Notes: a model not told the origin generated them from the letters alone. Counted from the first letter of the stretch, positions 12,722-23,614 are shown. The stretch: 64,000 nt of DNA from Lumbricus terrestris (GCA_949752735.1 OX457047.1:21158171-21222170), one strand, 5' to 3'. Numbers and translations are program-made.

Positions 12722-12790
12722 CTGCAGTTTCTGCAGATCGAACTCCTTCCAATAGGCGATCATCGACCGAAACAAATCGGTCGCCGCCAT
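12722..12790 (-). CDS. CUX1: CUX/CASP (cut-like homeobox) first coding exon
   Basis: On the minus strand an ATG in good context (AAAGATGGCGGCG) opens 23 codons, MAATDLFRSMIAYWKEFDLQ then KLQ, and stops exactly at a consensus donor (CTGCAG, then GTAAGG at 12721-12716). From memory, human CUX1/CASP begins MAANVGSMFQYWKRFDLQ with its first exon ending at the same LQ, so length, motif spacing and splice point all agree. In vertebrates the locus makes CUX1 (Cut-repeat homeodomain regulator) and, by alternative 3' exons, the coiled-coil Golgi membrane protein CASP; both share this exon. Exon 2 was not found in 1-12.7 kb, so intron 1 runs past the left edge, consistent with the very long first intron in other animals. 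The gene is partial here. Confidence 0.85.
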
Positions 12791-12793
12791 CTT
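12783..12793 (-). promoter_or_regulatory. YY1-type element over the CUX start codon
   Basis: AAGATGGCGGC on the minus strand is the classic YY1 site around translation starts of TATA-less genes. A similar AAAATGGCGGC overlaps the DNAJC11 start. Confidence 0.5.
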
Positions 12794-13386
12794 TGTTTCA
12801 ATCAATCGACCACGTGATCAGACGGTATCGAAAGCTTCGTTGCAATCGTCAAGCATTCCATCTCTTAGACTAGTTTCTAAGCATTATCTGCATCCGCAGT
12901 TCCACACTCTACACCGTTTGCCGTTAGCTTACTGACTAAGGCCTATTTTAACACTTCTATATGCAAAGTCCGGCACTGAACCTGAGTCAATACTGCTGCT
13001 TAAAAATAAATAATGTGTTCTTCTCACTAAGCCTTCGTTCAATTTGTCGCTGAATCAGGTCACGTTTTACATTACATTCCACTCTTCATTTGCTCGTCCC
13101 TCTATAGCACTGCCTCTGTATCTTGCGCCCGGTTCCTAGTTCCGACCGTTTTATAGGCGCTTCGCCGTTCGCCGGCGTTGATATCGATCTGCGATCACCT
13201 CGCCAGTCTCCGTCCGTCTATTATAGATCCCCATCAGCAGCGCCCACAGAGAGCGACGGAGAGTGAGTACCAGCTGATGCTGATGATGACTAGTTCAACG
13301 GAACAACAGGTTACTGCTAGACCGACAGACAGACCGACAAGCAGGCAGACAGACAGAGAGATAGCCAGACGGTAGCGCAGATCGCC

Positions 13387-13438
13387 ATATCAAACGCTAG
13401 ATGGCGGCGTTGATCTTGTGATCAAACGCTAGATGGCC
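13387..13438 (+). promoter_or_regulatory. Two CTCF-like motifs, direct repeat 32 bp apart
   Basis: ATCAAACGCTAGATGGC occurs at 13389-13405 and 13422-13438. The first copy continues GG, so CTAGATGGCGG fits the CTCF core YAGRKGGCRS; the second reads CTAGATGGCC. They lie between the CUX promoter and the divergent gene at 14.5 kb, a plausible boundary position. Binding is inferred from motif only. Confidence 0.4.
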
Positions 13439-14415
13439 AACAGCTGCTACGTATCCATAGACCGGAAAAGAAATGATTCATAGTATGAAAGAAGTCCATC
13501 ACAATCTGGAGGTTGTAAGCTGTTTGATCAAAATGAAACTCCCAATGAAAAATCACTCTAATCGTTCTCTGGTTTAATGCACTTGTGAATTTAAGTAAGA
13601 CGTCGGCCTACTCAGCCCTACTGATACTAGAGGATTTATTGCTCATTCTGGATTACCATTAAAATAATTATGTCCTTCAATTAAAAGAAAATCATACGAT
13701 TTTCTAGTTGACTGGAATTTGCCACCAATTACAAATGGTGCAAAACTCATTCAGGAGTAGGGCCTATACACTCGTGAGTTTCGTGACGCTTCGTGAACAA
13801 GTGTTGGCCTAAACGACGCGTTGAGCAAAGTTGTTCAGTATGCCTGTAATTAATATGTCAAGGTCCCTCTGCCGTCGAGGAGGATGGCTATTCTAAGAGA
13901 TTTAAATCTCAGACTAGCACGGTCTTTAAACGGCATGACATCCTTTACAAAGGGCAACGGTCACGGCCGATCTCATAAGACCAATTCACTGACAAATGAG
14001 TAGGCCTACAGTCGACTCCGACGCTATTGAGTATGTTGTTGAGTCGATAAAGAAAGCTGTTTGCGTCTACATTGCCTAATATAAGTCGTGTTCTAATAAC
14101 CTACTGGATAAAAGTCGTTAGAGCTTTCGACTAGTCTTGTGATAATTCGTCAATTAACAACGCTGTTATTGCAAAGATGATTGGCGCTTGTTTAACATTT
14201 TGCTGAGTCCAATTGACCATAAAATATAGCAGAAACTGACAAATTTTGCTAATAATTATTCTCTGAATGCATGGCATCGTTAGCTATATTTCGACCAATA
14301 CCGGTCACTGGCGTAAAGGAACGCAATATACGGCTCTGGAACGCACCAAACAACGTTCAATTGACGCGAAATTCTATCACGTGATATCAATATTTACTTT
14401 TGTATTCGTAATATG
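13439..14415. other. Intergenic region between divergent genes
   Basis: No exon is recognised. It separates the CUX start (minus) from the plus-strand promoter at 14.4-14.5 kb. Confidence 0.5.
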
Positions 14416-14500
14416 ATTGGTCAGAAATAAGCGACTTCATTAAATGAACAAATAAGCGACGAGTTTCGTCGCTGTCCAATCGGATTGGCGTTTATAAAAG
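14416..14500 (+). promoter_or_regulatory. CCAAT/TATA core promoter
   Basis: Three CCAAT boxes (ATTGG at 14416-14420, CCAAT at 14476-14480, ATTGG at 14484-14488) stand just upstream of TATAAAA at 14493-14499. Transcription would start about 25-30 bp downstream, near 14522-14530. This layout fits an NF-Y-driven TATA promoter for the gene whose exons follow. Confidence 0.65.
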
Positions 14501-14524
14501 TCCTTGTTGGCGTCCTACTGGTTG

Positions 14525-14963
14525 TTTGCTGCTTACAGCTGCCGAAACGTGAAGTCTTAAATCTTTAAAATATCGCATTTAAACTGAAAATAAATCGAAT
14601 GCGGCAACTAACTTAAAGGCTTATACGTTTTACTCAAAAGAATTAGGCTTTATGTTGCAGATGTTCGTCGCACAGTTAATTTTAGCGAACTAGCAAAGAT
14701 CGAATCGATAGTCGCCGAAATACATCGATCGTGAACGCCATTGGTAGGTTTTTCGCTACGTATAATCACAGAATAGATAAAGCGTATAATCTGGGACTAA
14801 TATTTAATCGTGTAATGATAGCTGTTTTCAAAATCTAGTTTAGATTTTGCTCAGGATTTCGAATTTGCTTTCTTTAAGGTGAAGAGTCTGTTTAAAAGAT
14901 GTGTTAACCGAAACCCAATTCAAAAGATTTGTTTTAGCGACGAAAGCCACATGAGGGTCATCA
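14525..14963 (+). other. Untranslated exon 1 of the SUMO-motif gene
   Basis: The exon start is inferred from the TATA position. The end is a consensus donor (CATCA, then GTAAGTATG at 14964). No long frame is open here. It holds the first 13 nucleotides of an upstream ORF (ATG at 14951) completed in exon 2. Confidence 0.55.
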
Positions 14964-15142
14964 GTAAGTATGTAAGATATTCTGTTGTAACCACATGTTG
15001 TATTTTTTTGTATTTTTTGTTTGCTGCTCTGAATCTTAATAATGCATTACCTTAATATATAAAATTTAAACAGTGTTGTGTATTACATTTGATGTTTTTT
15101 TTTACTTTAGTTAAGCATTTGTTGGAATGCAAGCACCTCTGA
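14951..15142 (+). promoter_or_regulatory. Spliced 14-codon uORF ending one base before the main start
   Basis: ATG at 14951-14953 reads M-R-V-I in exon 1. After splicing 14963 to 15111 it continues I-K-H-L-L-E-C-K-H-L and stops (TGA 15140-15142). The main ATG is at 15144. A second upstream ATG at 15127 opens a frame overlapping the main start (stop at 15151-15153). Both predict translational control by leaky scanning or reinitiation. This depends on the exon 1-2 splice model. Confidence 0.45.
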
Positions 15143-15143
15143 G

Positions 15144-15193
15144 ATGCCTTTAGGATTGCAGAAAATAAAATTGGAGCCAAGCGACGAATGTCG
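15144..15193 (+). CDS. Start-codon exon of the SUMO-motif gene
   Basis: Sixteen codons plus two bases, ATG through TGT-CG, encode MPLGLQKIKLEPSDEC. The donor GTAAGTGAC is at consensus. This exon contributes the first SUMO-type motif and precedes a 2.6-kb repeat-filled intron. Confidence 0.72.
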
Positions 15194-18100
15194 GTAAGTG
15201 ACATTTTTGCAAATATTATCGTGTTATTTACTTATCTAGATTAGTCTTAAGCGAAGATTAAATTCCTTTAGTCTCATGCAGAGGCTTGCAGTTAATGCAA
15301 TTTTGTTATTTTGTGTACTCCATGATCTTGTAAATTAATGCGGCTTACAAGTTAGAATGTTTAATATAACTAGATCATACATGTGGTAAAATGCTTGTTA
15401 ACACTAGCGACAACCATGTACTAAAAGTGACAGAGAAACTAATGCTGCACATCATTAAAGCGCTGGGAGTGCCTCTCAGTAGGTACCTTGAAGGGCGCTA
15501 TATAAATTCTGATTGATTGGTTAAGCATATTGACCAAGCCTGTGAGTACATCCTGTGTGAAACTTAGATTCAGTGTCCGTGCTGTTACTGCTGTAGTCGG
15601 GAGTGCTTCTGAGTAGTTCTTGAAGGAGCGCTATAACAAGTGCACATACAAACATACGTGCTCCTCCACGTTTAATGGACAATAATGCATGTTTTAAAAA
15701 TGTTAACCAAACCTCAATATATGGGCTCCTCATAGATTTAGAGAGCTCTGTAGAGCTGTGGTACATTGTAGCTGGGTATCCTGGCAGTCACCTTGTAACT
15801 TGCTGAGTACTACAAGTCCTTCACTCACAATTGCTCAGTGCTTCGGCGTGAAACTCCGATGCAGTGTCCGCTCTGCATTCGGGAGCGCCTCCGAGTATAG
15901 AGAGCTTGAAGGGGCGCTATAACAAGTGCACATACATACACACATACAACATGTGGGGCGCGGTGGTGTAGTGGTGGCGTCGTCGCCTTGAAGCCGGAAG
16001 GTTCAAGTCGCCATGTAGGGACTTTGGGCAAGTCCTTCGCTCGCAATTGCTCAGCGCTTCGGCGTGAAACTCCGATGCAGTGTCCGCTCTGCAGTCGGGA
16101 GCGCCTCTGAGTAGGGAGCTTGAAGGGGCGCTATAACAAGTGCACATACAAACATGAAGAGCACAGGTTTGAGGAGCCACGGAGATGGTTACTACATAGG
16201 AACCTTGCGAACATTGCGCAAGTCCTTTACCTACTGTTGCTTGTCTGTATGTACCTGTGCACTTGTTATAACGCCCCTTCAAGATTACTACTCAGAATTG
16301 CTCCCGACTACAGCGTGGAAACTGAATCGGAGTTTCACGCCGAAGCGCTGAGAAATTGCGAGTGAAGTACTTGCCCATGGTACCTACGAGGCGGCTTGAG
16401 GTGGATTCGAACCTGCAGCCTTCCGGCTACAAAGCAACGAACATGCCCACTACACCACTGCGCCTTCACTTGATGCTTCATTGTTAAACTGGAGTGCTTA
16501 GTATGTGCATAATAATAATTATAATGATAATAATACTTAATAATAGCTGTATAGGTGGGTGCCACCATGTGAAATGCTTTTGACCATCAGTGCATGCCAC
16601 TGCACAGTGTACACAATGAAAAAACATCAGATCAACAATGTAGAACCTAATCTGCAATTACAAAGGCTGCAAATGGAATTGAAAACTCTGAATTTGTAAT
16701 AGCTTGTAGGTCAGTCAATGGGGAAGCCTCATAGTTGGGGTGTACACTAAAGCTTTGGCCAAATAATGGTACTGCAGTGTCATCATCCCAATGCCGTTTT
16801 ACTAGTTTAGCATTTGCCTGCAACAGATGTACATTGTACATCCTCCTGAGAAGTTTTTTGTCCATTTTCACGTACTGCAACCATGCAGCGAAAAGCATTC
16901 TTGCTATTCCAGCTATATGGAATGACCTACTTGTGTGGCTTTGTGCTTTCCCATGACTCTGCTGGCTATTTCTATCATCTTCACAAGACTTTTCTTTTCC
17001 ACCAAACATGTGTTGGGAGTGCCTCTGAGTAGAGATCTTGAAGGGGCACTAGTTATATAAATCTATGTGATTGATTACTTTGTGTTGACACTTTTAACTA
17101 ATGTAGTCTTGTGTCAGGGCTGTTTCTAAGGAATTTTTAGAACTGCACAACTCCTTCTTTCCTTTCCCATCCTCCATGGTAAATTACTTCCAATCGGATG
17201 AAAATGACCTTTTTTGCTAGTTTTAAGTGCACAAAACGTGTGACAGAAGTGCTTCTACAGCTGCACCAATCCATTTAGAACTGCACATTTTGTGTACAAC
17301 TGCACGTTAAAAAAGCCCTGTCTTGTGTCCAGTTGCATGACTTTTTTGCTGTTCTGGCACCTGAACTTGCTTTAATGGCCAATGCATTTCCTTCTTTTAC
17401 CTTCACTGCCAATGTTCAGAATTTGGAACTCATTCTTGACAGTTCTGTTACTGAAGTGAATCTTTTGTCTCGTTTTGGCATCTAAGGATTGTCAGATTTG
17501 TTGTCTCCAAACAGGTGATAAACATTGTGTTGCCTTCCATTATTTATTGTTGCTGTGATTAATGCAGAACTTTACCAGGTCTTCCATTACCGTAGTAGTC
17601 AGTTCTGTAGCTTATAGATCATCTCCCGACAAATTGTTCAGCTCCATGTCATTACATACATACACAATTCTAGAATCCAGTTCCTTCTGTAGTGCTTTTG
17701 CAGTTATATGCTTGCATAATTGTTTACAGCTTTTTGTCGGTAAAACTGCATTTGGAATTGCTCTTAAAATGTGCGATGTTGTTGCTGTTTCTAACAGGGT
17801 TCCAGATTTGTCGCATTCCACAAGCGTAAAACTGGAGAGAGGAAGTGTTGCAACAGGCTCGATTCGCATAAAGGTAGAAGCAGCGGAACCGGAGGTCGTG
17901 AGGTCAAATCCTAAAACTAGAAAAACTTGGAAAACTACAAACCCAGTGAACATAGCTAGAAGATTGGAACAGGAATCAAGGAGGAAGTGGTTCCAGACTG
18001 AGCCAGTTTCAGGTGCGCCGATGCTCATCAATCAAACGTCGGCCGGAGGTCGCAAGAAGCGTGGTCAGGCGGTGCAAACACGTCCTCTCCCTGTTCCGAT

Positions 18101-20423
18101 TAGGCCGAAGATCGTGCCTAGCACAACAGTTCCTGGCCAGATGCAAAAACTTGATTTAACCCAACCTTCTCGAAATAAAAACCTGCAACATTCAAATCAG
18201 TCAATGACTGTTGCTGGTGCATCAAGTCAGTTTCTGAAGACTTCTTTGCCCTCTAGCTACCGTATGCAAACGTCACTCCAACAGCCTGCACAAGTGCATC
18301 CGTGCACTTCGACAAGTCAACAGACCATTCTAAATTCTTGTCAGAACCCTATATTTATTCAGGTATGCGGGAGTCAACTGGCCAGCAGTTCGTGCAATTC
18401 AGCAAGTCAACCCACTTGTCATCGGGTTGTACTTCCGCAAAATTCCGTGTCGATCCGGCTGGCGGGAAATGCTGTAGTGCCTGGAATTTCAATGGTGTCC
18501 AGAAATCTGTCGATTAATCCTCAACTTCAGTTGCAGTCGAGTGGTACTACGATGAACGCTCCGGGTTCGTTGCAGATCGGAATTCCTTCTGGCCAAATTG
18601 TTCAGACTCTTCGTAATCCCTTGAATTCATTCGTTCCGAGCAACTTAGTGCAAGGAAGTTTTCAGAATCCCATCCAGTTTCAAATGCCGGCCAGCCAAGT
18701 AATTCAGACCAATTCGCAGAAACAAGTTCAGTTCAACTTTCCGTCAAGCCAGTTAATTGAAAATAAGATTCAGAATCCAATACAGATCCAGATTCCTTCA
18801 ACACAACTTGTTCACTCTGGCTCTCAGAACACTGTTCAGATTAGCAAACCGTCCAACCAATTAGTACAGAATTCTGTGCAGATCCAGATTCCTGCGAGTC
18901 AGGTACTTCAAACCAATTCCAAGGTTCCAGATTCCACACTTTCGCCCGCTCTTCAGATTAGTACTAAGCCAAAAATAGAAAGAAAAAGTCCAGTATTTAT
19001 AAAGGCTAAACTTCCGGAGCCATCGATAACGATTCTTCCAAGCAGTCCACTAATTCAAAATTCCAACACTGGTCGTGGCGCAGTTGAGACAAACCTTCAA
19101 CGTGACTCGCAAATCCAATCTCCGAACACACGCTGTACTCTGTCAAAACGTCAGAGAAAAAATGTGGCCAAAGTTGGCCGCAAACCAAGAAAACCAAGAT
19201 ATTCTACTCGAGCAAACGCGAATAAAAAGTTGGCTGCTGAGAATCAGAAGTCGGTCTCTATCCAACCATATGCTACAGGCATTTCGAAATTTGTTGCAAT
19301 TCAGCCGTCCATTAAAAATTCACCACAGCAGTCGAACGTCCCAAACAGTCTTCGAGTTCAAGTTGTAAACCGCAGTGATGTTCTGCATGCTGTTGAACAT
19401 CAGTTTCCTCTGCAGCTAGGGGTCCATCTCAGTGGAACAATGTCAAATCCAGGCGTCACAGAGAAGCCAGCCGTTATCCAGGTTGCCGAGCAACGACTTG
19501 CAGCATCCCAGTTATCTACTTCGACATTCAGAATTGTCCCGGCAAATAACGTCCAACCTGAAACATCAGGTGCAACCATAGAATTGTGTTTGCTGGACTC
19601 GTCGAAAAGCCCTGCAAGAGCAAAGCTCCGCGGCAGAGCTTTGCAGCAAATAACGACAAAGATTCCGGAAAATTCCAGAACGCGCAGAATTGCTGCGAGA
19701 CAGTTGAACACCAATACTTCAGATTTATCACAGAAACGCAAGTTAGTACTGCCTAAACGCGATTCTTCAACGACAAATATGCAATCAACTCTGCAAGACT
19801 GCAACGTTGCACAACTGTCAAATCAGCTCACCGTTTCGGCATCTTCACTCCCAACGTATACCATTGTAACTTCCGGCCGGCAACTACAACCCAACACGAA
19901 CCTGCCTAACGCACAAGTTTTAGGAGCATGCTCACAGATACCAGCACATTCAGATAGGTCATTACAGGGCATGTGCAAGAATAATATCGAAGCACCGGAT
20001 AGACCATCAAAAGAAACGATTTTCGTTCTGCGTACATCCAACGTCAACAGCAAATCCTCGGACACACAATGTTTCTCGGTATCGATGTCTAGCGTCACCA
20101 ACACCGTCTCACAGTCCGCGAAAGCAGTTCCCCAATGCAAAGCGAAGACAAAGTACGTTCCAATCCTGCCACGGTCATCGGATAACCAGACGTGTATTTT
20201 CAATCAGACTGCCAATGATAAAGGCCACTTTTGGGGCGCAGGAAAAAAGGAAAGGAGACTCGCAGGAGCATCGTTGAAACGAACAGCTGCGATGGTAGAA
20301 AAATCTGACGATGACGAACAGCAAATTCTTGCGGACGAGAAGTGCTTTGTTCATCTGGAAATGCTGAACATAGAACCGAACAAGTTCTACAGTGCCAGAA
20401 AGTTCAAAAGAATTAAGTCATAA
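15144..20423 (+). CDS. Unrecognised 891-residue basic, low-complexity nuclear-type protein (two coding exons)
   Basis: Coding exons are 15144-15193 and 17798-20423, joined phase 2 (CG, then G). The short exon has acceptor TTTACTTTAG at 15101-15110 and donor GTAAGT at 15194; the long exon follows TGTTTCTAACAG. The contiguous frame back to 17562 is intronic. Three SUMO-consensus motifs cluster at the N-terminus: IKLE (8-11), VKLE (27-30), IKVE (41-44). A basic tract with ARRLEQESRRKW lies near 70-81, GRKKR near 101-105, and a run of five 14-18-residue repeats (NPIQFQMPASQVIQ type) near 305-391. KRQRKNVAKVGRKPRKPR, near 466-484, looks like a nuclear localisation signal. The tail is acidic (EKSDDDEQQ) then basic. 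I recognise no domain and no family. A chromatin or transcription role is inference from composition. Confidence 0.75.
15458..15522 (+). mobile_element. LINE 3' tail with GATT end
   Basis: CTGGGAGTGCCTCTCAGTAGG, then GGCGCTATATAAATTCTG and GATTGATTGG: the 3' end of the window's CR1-like LINE family. Confidence 0.7.
15545..15657 (+). mobile_element. SINE, 5'-truncated copy
   Basis: Shares GTCCGTGCTG, GTCGGGAGTGC, the GAAGGAGCGCTATAACAAG tail and GTGCACATACAAACAT with the full-length SINE at 15954-16156. The tRNA-like head is missing. Confidence 0.75.
15805..15950 (+). mobile_element. SINE, 5'-truncated copy
   Basis: Body from AAGTCCTTCACTCACAATTG through GCGTGAAACTCCGATGCAG to the GGGGCGCTATAACAAGTGC tail, nearly identical to the adjacent full-length copy. 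The tRNA-like head is absent. Confidence 0.8.
15954..16156 (+). mobile_element. tRNA-derived SINE, full length
   Basis: The head GGGGCGCGGTGGTGTAGTGG carries a Pol III A box (TAGTGGTGGCG, 15969-15979) and B box (GGTTCAAGTCG, 16000-16010). The body carries GCGCTTCGGCGTGAAACTC. The tail (GGGAGCGCCTCTGAGTAGG, GGGGCGCTATAACAAG) matches the 3' end of the local CR1-like LINE, the expected arrangement for LINE-mobilised SINEs. Confidence 0.85.
16256..16464 (-). mobile_element. tRNA-derived SINE, full length, inverted
   Basis: Read on the minus strand: GGCGCAGTGGTGTAGTGGGC with A box (16442-16452), perfect B box GGTTCGAATCC (16403-16413), the same body, and the tail ending GCGTTATAACAAGTGCAC. It faces the copy at 15954-16156 across about 100 bp. 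Confidence 0.88.
16865..17075 (+). mobile_element. LINE 3' fragment
   Basis: Encodes AKSILAIPAIWNDLLVWL, the conserved AxxxWN(D/S)L tail of CR1-like reverse transcriptases, then the tail GTTGGGAGTGCCTCTGAGTAG and a GATTGATT end. Inactive. Confidence 0.75.
17115..17320. mobile_element. hAT-type MITE (CAGGGCTG family), copy 1
   Basis: Terminal CAGGGCTG/AAAAGCCCTG inverted repeats are bounded by exact 8-bp target duplications TCTTGTGT (17107-17114 and 17321-17328). It is 206 bp with no ORF. Homologous to 34763-34966. Confidence 0.92.
17798..20423 (+). CDS. Main exon of the SUMO-motif gene
   Basis: One uninterrupted exon of 2.6 kb from the acceptor TTTCTAACAG to a TAA at 20421-20423 carries residues 17-891. 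Serine, glutamine, asparagine and threonine dominate, with basic patches. Antisense frames in this interval are shadows. Confidence 0.8.
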
Positions 20424-22085
20424 AATCTACAAAGCCAATGGCAACAGACTGTGACAAATGAGGCAGCAAATGTTAGTTTATGTCAGCGCCATGAAAATTG
20501 GCAAGCTTATAAACAGGACAGTTTCGGGGAGTGTGCCTTAACATTTATTGCAACATAAAAATTGAGAATGTATTTTCTGCTTGACCTGTATAGAGGAACA
20601 GCACGACATTTCAAATGAACTGTGGCTCAGTGCTATGTTATCTAGTTGAAATATTTTCTGAAGCATTATCATAACTTGGGGAAATAATGAGGCTGTTTAG
20701 GCAATCTTTCAGTCATTTAGACAATTTTTCCGCTGCACTTGTCTGCCATGGTAATGGTAAATTCTAGGTGATGAGATTGCAGAAATTCCAAACTCATCAC
20801 TCTGACCTGCTGCTGAAGCCAGCTGTGAGTGGCAAAATCCCAAATTTCAGCTCAGTATCTGCAATTCTGCATGGTTTGTACTTTTCTGCAAATTGCCGAA
20901 GTCAAGCAAGAGCAGTTACCCAAAACTGGAGTTGCATTTTAATTATTTTTTCACTTTGTTAATTTTCTAAGACCTGCCTTGACATGTATATTAGTAACCA
21001 TTTATAGAATGTACTTACTGGTAATTCTGATTTTGAATTTGAGACATGGCCTTGTTATACTGCAATTGTTGTTGGACTGCAATTTTTTGGCGAGCCTTCA
21101 AGTGATTCTGTAGGAGAAATCACTCGGGAGGGTGAATCTAGCCTACTCCAAATCTATGAACTGCAGTAACGATTTAACACTTTATGGAACTGGTCATGCT
21201 TAGAGAAGAATTGAAAAATTCCCATTGTTATATGTGCAATTGTGCATGGATTGTACGACGTCTCTAGACTTGATACAAAATTGCAACCTCAAAACAACAC
21301 ACTTGATGAATGCCAGTCAGTGAACAGTAAGTGGTTGCATCAAAGGAAACAGTTATTGTACCTTCATCTCATTGCATGGCATAAATGCATCAAGCCAAGG
21401 CACATGGAGCAAATGACGCAATGTAGCATAACTGACAAATTATATACTCAAGAATTTCTTGAGAAGTTCTAGTTCAATTTGCCATTACAATTAAAAAGAA
21501 ACACGTGGCATATTAAGTAGTAATGAGGATCATGATTTTCGTCCAGCTTTTAATACACTCCACAGATAAAACTAATCTGAATTTACAAAGCAGTAACAGT
21601 TTCTTTCAATTCTGCATCCAAAACGGGATGTAATAAAGTACAAAACAGTTCAAGATCCAGCATTCAATAAAATCGCTCATTACAAAATAGACAGTAGACA
21701 AACTAGAAATATAAGAGTAAAGCATCACAAAGACAATTCCTTTCAAAACAAGAATGTTAGAAGGCAATTTATACTTGAGAATTCTAATCAAAATATCACA
21801 TACTCATTATTTAGCAATAGCAAAAATAAATGGCATCTCTCTGGAAAAGCAACCAGAGCAACAACAATGGTTAGATATTAAAACACGCTAACATTGTCTT
21901 GGGGGGCTCTTAAACCTGATCAATGTTCATCCTAAATACCACAAGGCTGCTAATTCCAAAACACTAATGCAGTTCGAATACAGCACAACATAAACACAAG
22001 CTATTTATAGTTTCAGAATCACAATTTATTTAAGATATTTTGTAAATACTTGAAGATAGCATCGGAATTTATTTAAACCGAGTTG
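20424..22085 (+). other. 3' UTR and convergent intergenic region
   Basis: Non-coding. Plus-strand AATAAA at 21632-21637 and 21666-21671 are candidate poly(A) signals for the upstream gene. A minus-strand AATAAA (TTTATT at 22025-22030) could serve the convergent TPRG1L-like gene. The two 3' ends would lie within about 400 bp. Confidence 0.4.
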
Positions 22086-22091
22086 ACCAGT

Positions 22092-22422
22092 CATGGGCGG
22101 ATCCAGGTGTGGGCAATCCGGCCATTCCCCCCCATTTAGAAATTTCTTTATTTTTGACCAGCTATTCTGGCTCGGAAAGTTGACGTCCCCCATGAGTAAT
22201 TCCGTAGGCCCTCCTTCACACCCACGAGGTCCACACACGAGGCACGTATGACTTTTTAAAAATAAGTCAACTTTCTGGCGGGTAAAATGGTGTCTTTTTC
22301 TTGGGGAAATGGAGACAAATTACTAAAAAAGTCATCAGATTTTCGACGACCAAGACGAAAATTTTCCCTGTCCCATGACCGAAAATTTTGGGCCCCTTCT
22401 AAAATTCCTGTAACCGCCCTTG
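22092..22422. mobile_element. MITE, GGGCGGATCC family, copy 1
   Basis: Termini CATGGGCGGATCCAGG and TAACCGCCCTTG are flanked by exact 8-bp duplications TGACCAGT (22084-22091 and 22423-22430). The interior has the family motif AAAAAAGTCATCAGATTTT and a GACCAAGACGAAAATTTT block. hAT-like and non-coding; relatives at 24895, 50360, 54738 and 59181. Confidence 0.92.
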
Positions 22423-22430
22423 TGACCAGT

Positions 22431-23614
22431 ATCATGCTCTTTTGTTGCCTAACCACTTGGAAGGGTTTCTGACAGCGGCTGCCAAGCTGTGCTGTGGCTT
22501 CCAAGCTGTTGCTCACGAGACAAAGCAGCTGTTTTTAGGTGGCCCATCAAATGTTTCTCAATGTTGACAAATTTATGGCCATCCTGATTAAGATCCATTT
22601 TTTAAAATTCATCCTAGCACCCGATTGGTCATCTGAGTTTTGATTCCCAGCTGAGCCTAAAGCTCGATAATCTACACAACAAGCAGTCAGTACAGATTTT
22701 AAAAAATCAAAACTTTAGATGAAAAGATCCACCAACTGGAACAATTTCTTCTGTAGTTTTTCTAACAAATTCACATAAATTTCCCAATCAAATTTAAATG
22801 TTTAGGTAGCAACACGATTTTATGCGTATATATGAAGCGGTTTAACTTACCGGTAATTATCCCATAGTAAACAAAGTTGGTCTAATGAAGTGGGAGTTAC
22901 AACAATAGTTTGTTTTGGCAATAGACCTTGTGTAAAATCCATGGCAACCACTGGTTTACAGTTGAACAATATTGTGCTGTTGGCAACAATATATTACATT
23001 CAAAGGCATGATCCTATCATACATCTATTCTCATGTTTCTATGCCATTAAACAGTCATTCAGGTCATTCTCTGTTAATTCCATCAAGGCATTATAACACT
23101 GGCGGAGTCCCAGTTAATATCTTTGGCAAATGAATTGCTAAGAGCAAGAAGAAAACGAAATGACTACATTTAACGGGAAAACAAAACCTCAGCTTAATGG
23201 CATGATCCCCTAACATCACTTTTCATATGAGTTGTCCACCTTCAAACAAAATCTAAATCTAAAGAAATCTATATGTTACATTCAATATAGACTACAATAC
23301 AAGACTACAGCAATACAATACAAGAATACAATACAAAACTACAGCACAAACCACTTACTACTCGTCAGTTTACAAATACCACAAAAATAGTCAATTCTGC
23401 TTTAGACAAATTTACTGATGCTCAAATTAAATTTCATACACTTGACTCGCAAGAGTTCTGCGCAATTTGGACGAAATTCAAACAAACTTAAACAGAGATT
23501 AAATCTAAAATTTCCATTCTTATTTAAACAAAACTTAAAATTTCAAAGCAATAGTGTAACTGAAAGCTCTGATTAAACACAAAAACAGTCCAAAACAGAT
23601 CTGGCATTTCACGA
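22431..23614 (-). other. Probable 3' UTR of the TPRG1L-like gene
   Basis: AT-rich, no coding exon recognised. It is contiguous with the terminal exon of the minus-strand gene. Confidence 0.35.

Noticed and set aside
17562..17797. N-terminal extension of the large plus-strand ORF
   Set aside because: The sequence ends in TGTTTCTAACAG, an acceptor, and the exon at 15144-15193 joins in frame there. The extension is hydrophobic and unlike the rest.
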